This document shows, piece after piece, positions 63,656-64,000 of a DNA stretch of 64,000 nucleotides (the first letter of the stretch is position 1; every line of letters begins with the position of its first letter). The position numbers were made by a program, and so were the translations under genes. The notes beneath the pieces were generated by a model that was not told where the DNA came from, ran no database searches, and worked only from the letters and a program-made list of their open reading frames with translations. Source of the DNA: Cricetomys ansorgei (taxonomy: Eukaryota; Chordata; Mammalia; Rodentia; Nesomyidae); assembly GCA_026225945.1 (NCBI GenBank), contig JAMJFZ010001222.1, forward strand, positions 1-64,000. The letters run 5' to 3'.

Positions 63656-64000
63656 AGTGCCAGCTATTTTCCTGCAATTTCATCTTTCTTTACAACTGAA
63701 TAAAATGTCTTTGTGTCTAAGGACGTTTTCATTATCCATTCATTAGTGTATGGACATCCAGCCTGTCTGAGTTCCTGACTATTCTGAGTAGTGGTACTAA
63801 ACCTGGGTGTGCAAGCACCTGTGCCGCAGGATGCCCAGGAGTGAAGAGCTGGGTCTTGTGTGAGTGAACACACCCAGAAAGAATACATGTCTTCCAACTG
63901 AACGCTCTGCAAGGCTGATTAGCTGGTTAGAACCTCAGCAGTTGTGAGGAGTTTGGAATGTGGCAGGTCCAGAGTGGCCATTCCTTGCCCATCTCTGTGT
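63656..64000. other. Window end, no gene recognised
   Basis: Unique-looking stretch; an 82-codon minus frame has no recognised domain. Confidence 0.5.

Overview
The window is nuclear DNA from a muroid rodent. B1, B2/B3, B4 and ID SINEs, rodent LTR retroelements, long purine and (TG)n microsatellites and a few ancient MIR copies fill it, and the one securely recognised gene is a mammalian Cd24. Two residues present here but absent from the mouse CD24 I recall, plus several substitutions, argue against house mouse. A cricetid (hamster, vole or deer-mouse type) is plausible but is only an inference.

Layout. From 1 to 9,660 the DNA is repeat-rich and without genes; it holds an LTR retroelement of ERVL/MaLR type (5,535-7,890) with three SINEs inside it. 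From 9,677 to 12,437 lies a minisatellite of about 64 copies of a 43-bp unit. From 14,240 to 17,090 there is a decayed 19-bp-period array followed by larger imperfect tandem units. At 17,307-17,848 a (GGGAA)n array grows out of the tail of a B1 SINE. From 17,850 to 43,580 the DNA is again SINEs, LTRs and unique sequence without a recognisable gene; one possible but unproven exon lies at 21,682-21,979 on the minus strand. Two copies of an unrecognised 0.8-kb AGTCAG-rich element sit at 27,491 and 36,565.

Cd24 is on the minus strand: promoter with TATA box at 48,681-48,687 inside a CpG island (about 47,600-49,450), exon 1 coding part 48,503-48,571, a 3,226-bp intron, exon 2 coding part 45,109-45,276, and a 3' UTR running to a poly(A) signal at 43,606-43,611. 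It encodes a 78-residue precursor of a small, heavily glycosylated GPI-anchored surface protein. Both splice sites, the start context and the poly(A) signal are intact.

From 49,450 to 64,000, upstream of Cd24, the DNA is again SINE-dense, with one LTR-like block (55,263-55,665) and a broken class II (ERVK-like) provirus (58,049-60,765) that keeps both LTRs, a lysine-type primer-binding site and a polypurine tract but no retroviral reading frame. No new multi-gene system was found. The most unusual content is the tandem-repeat DNA, the retroelement structures and the Cd24 variant.
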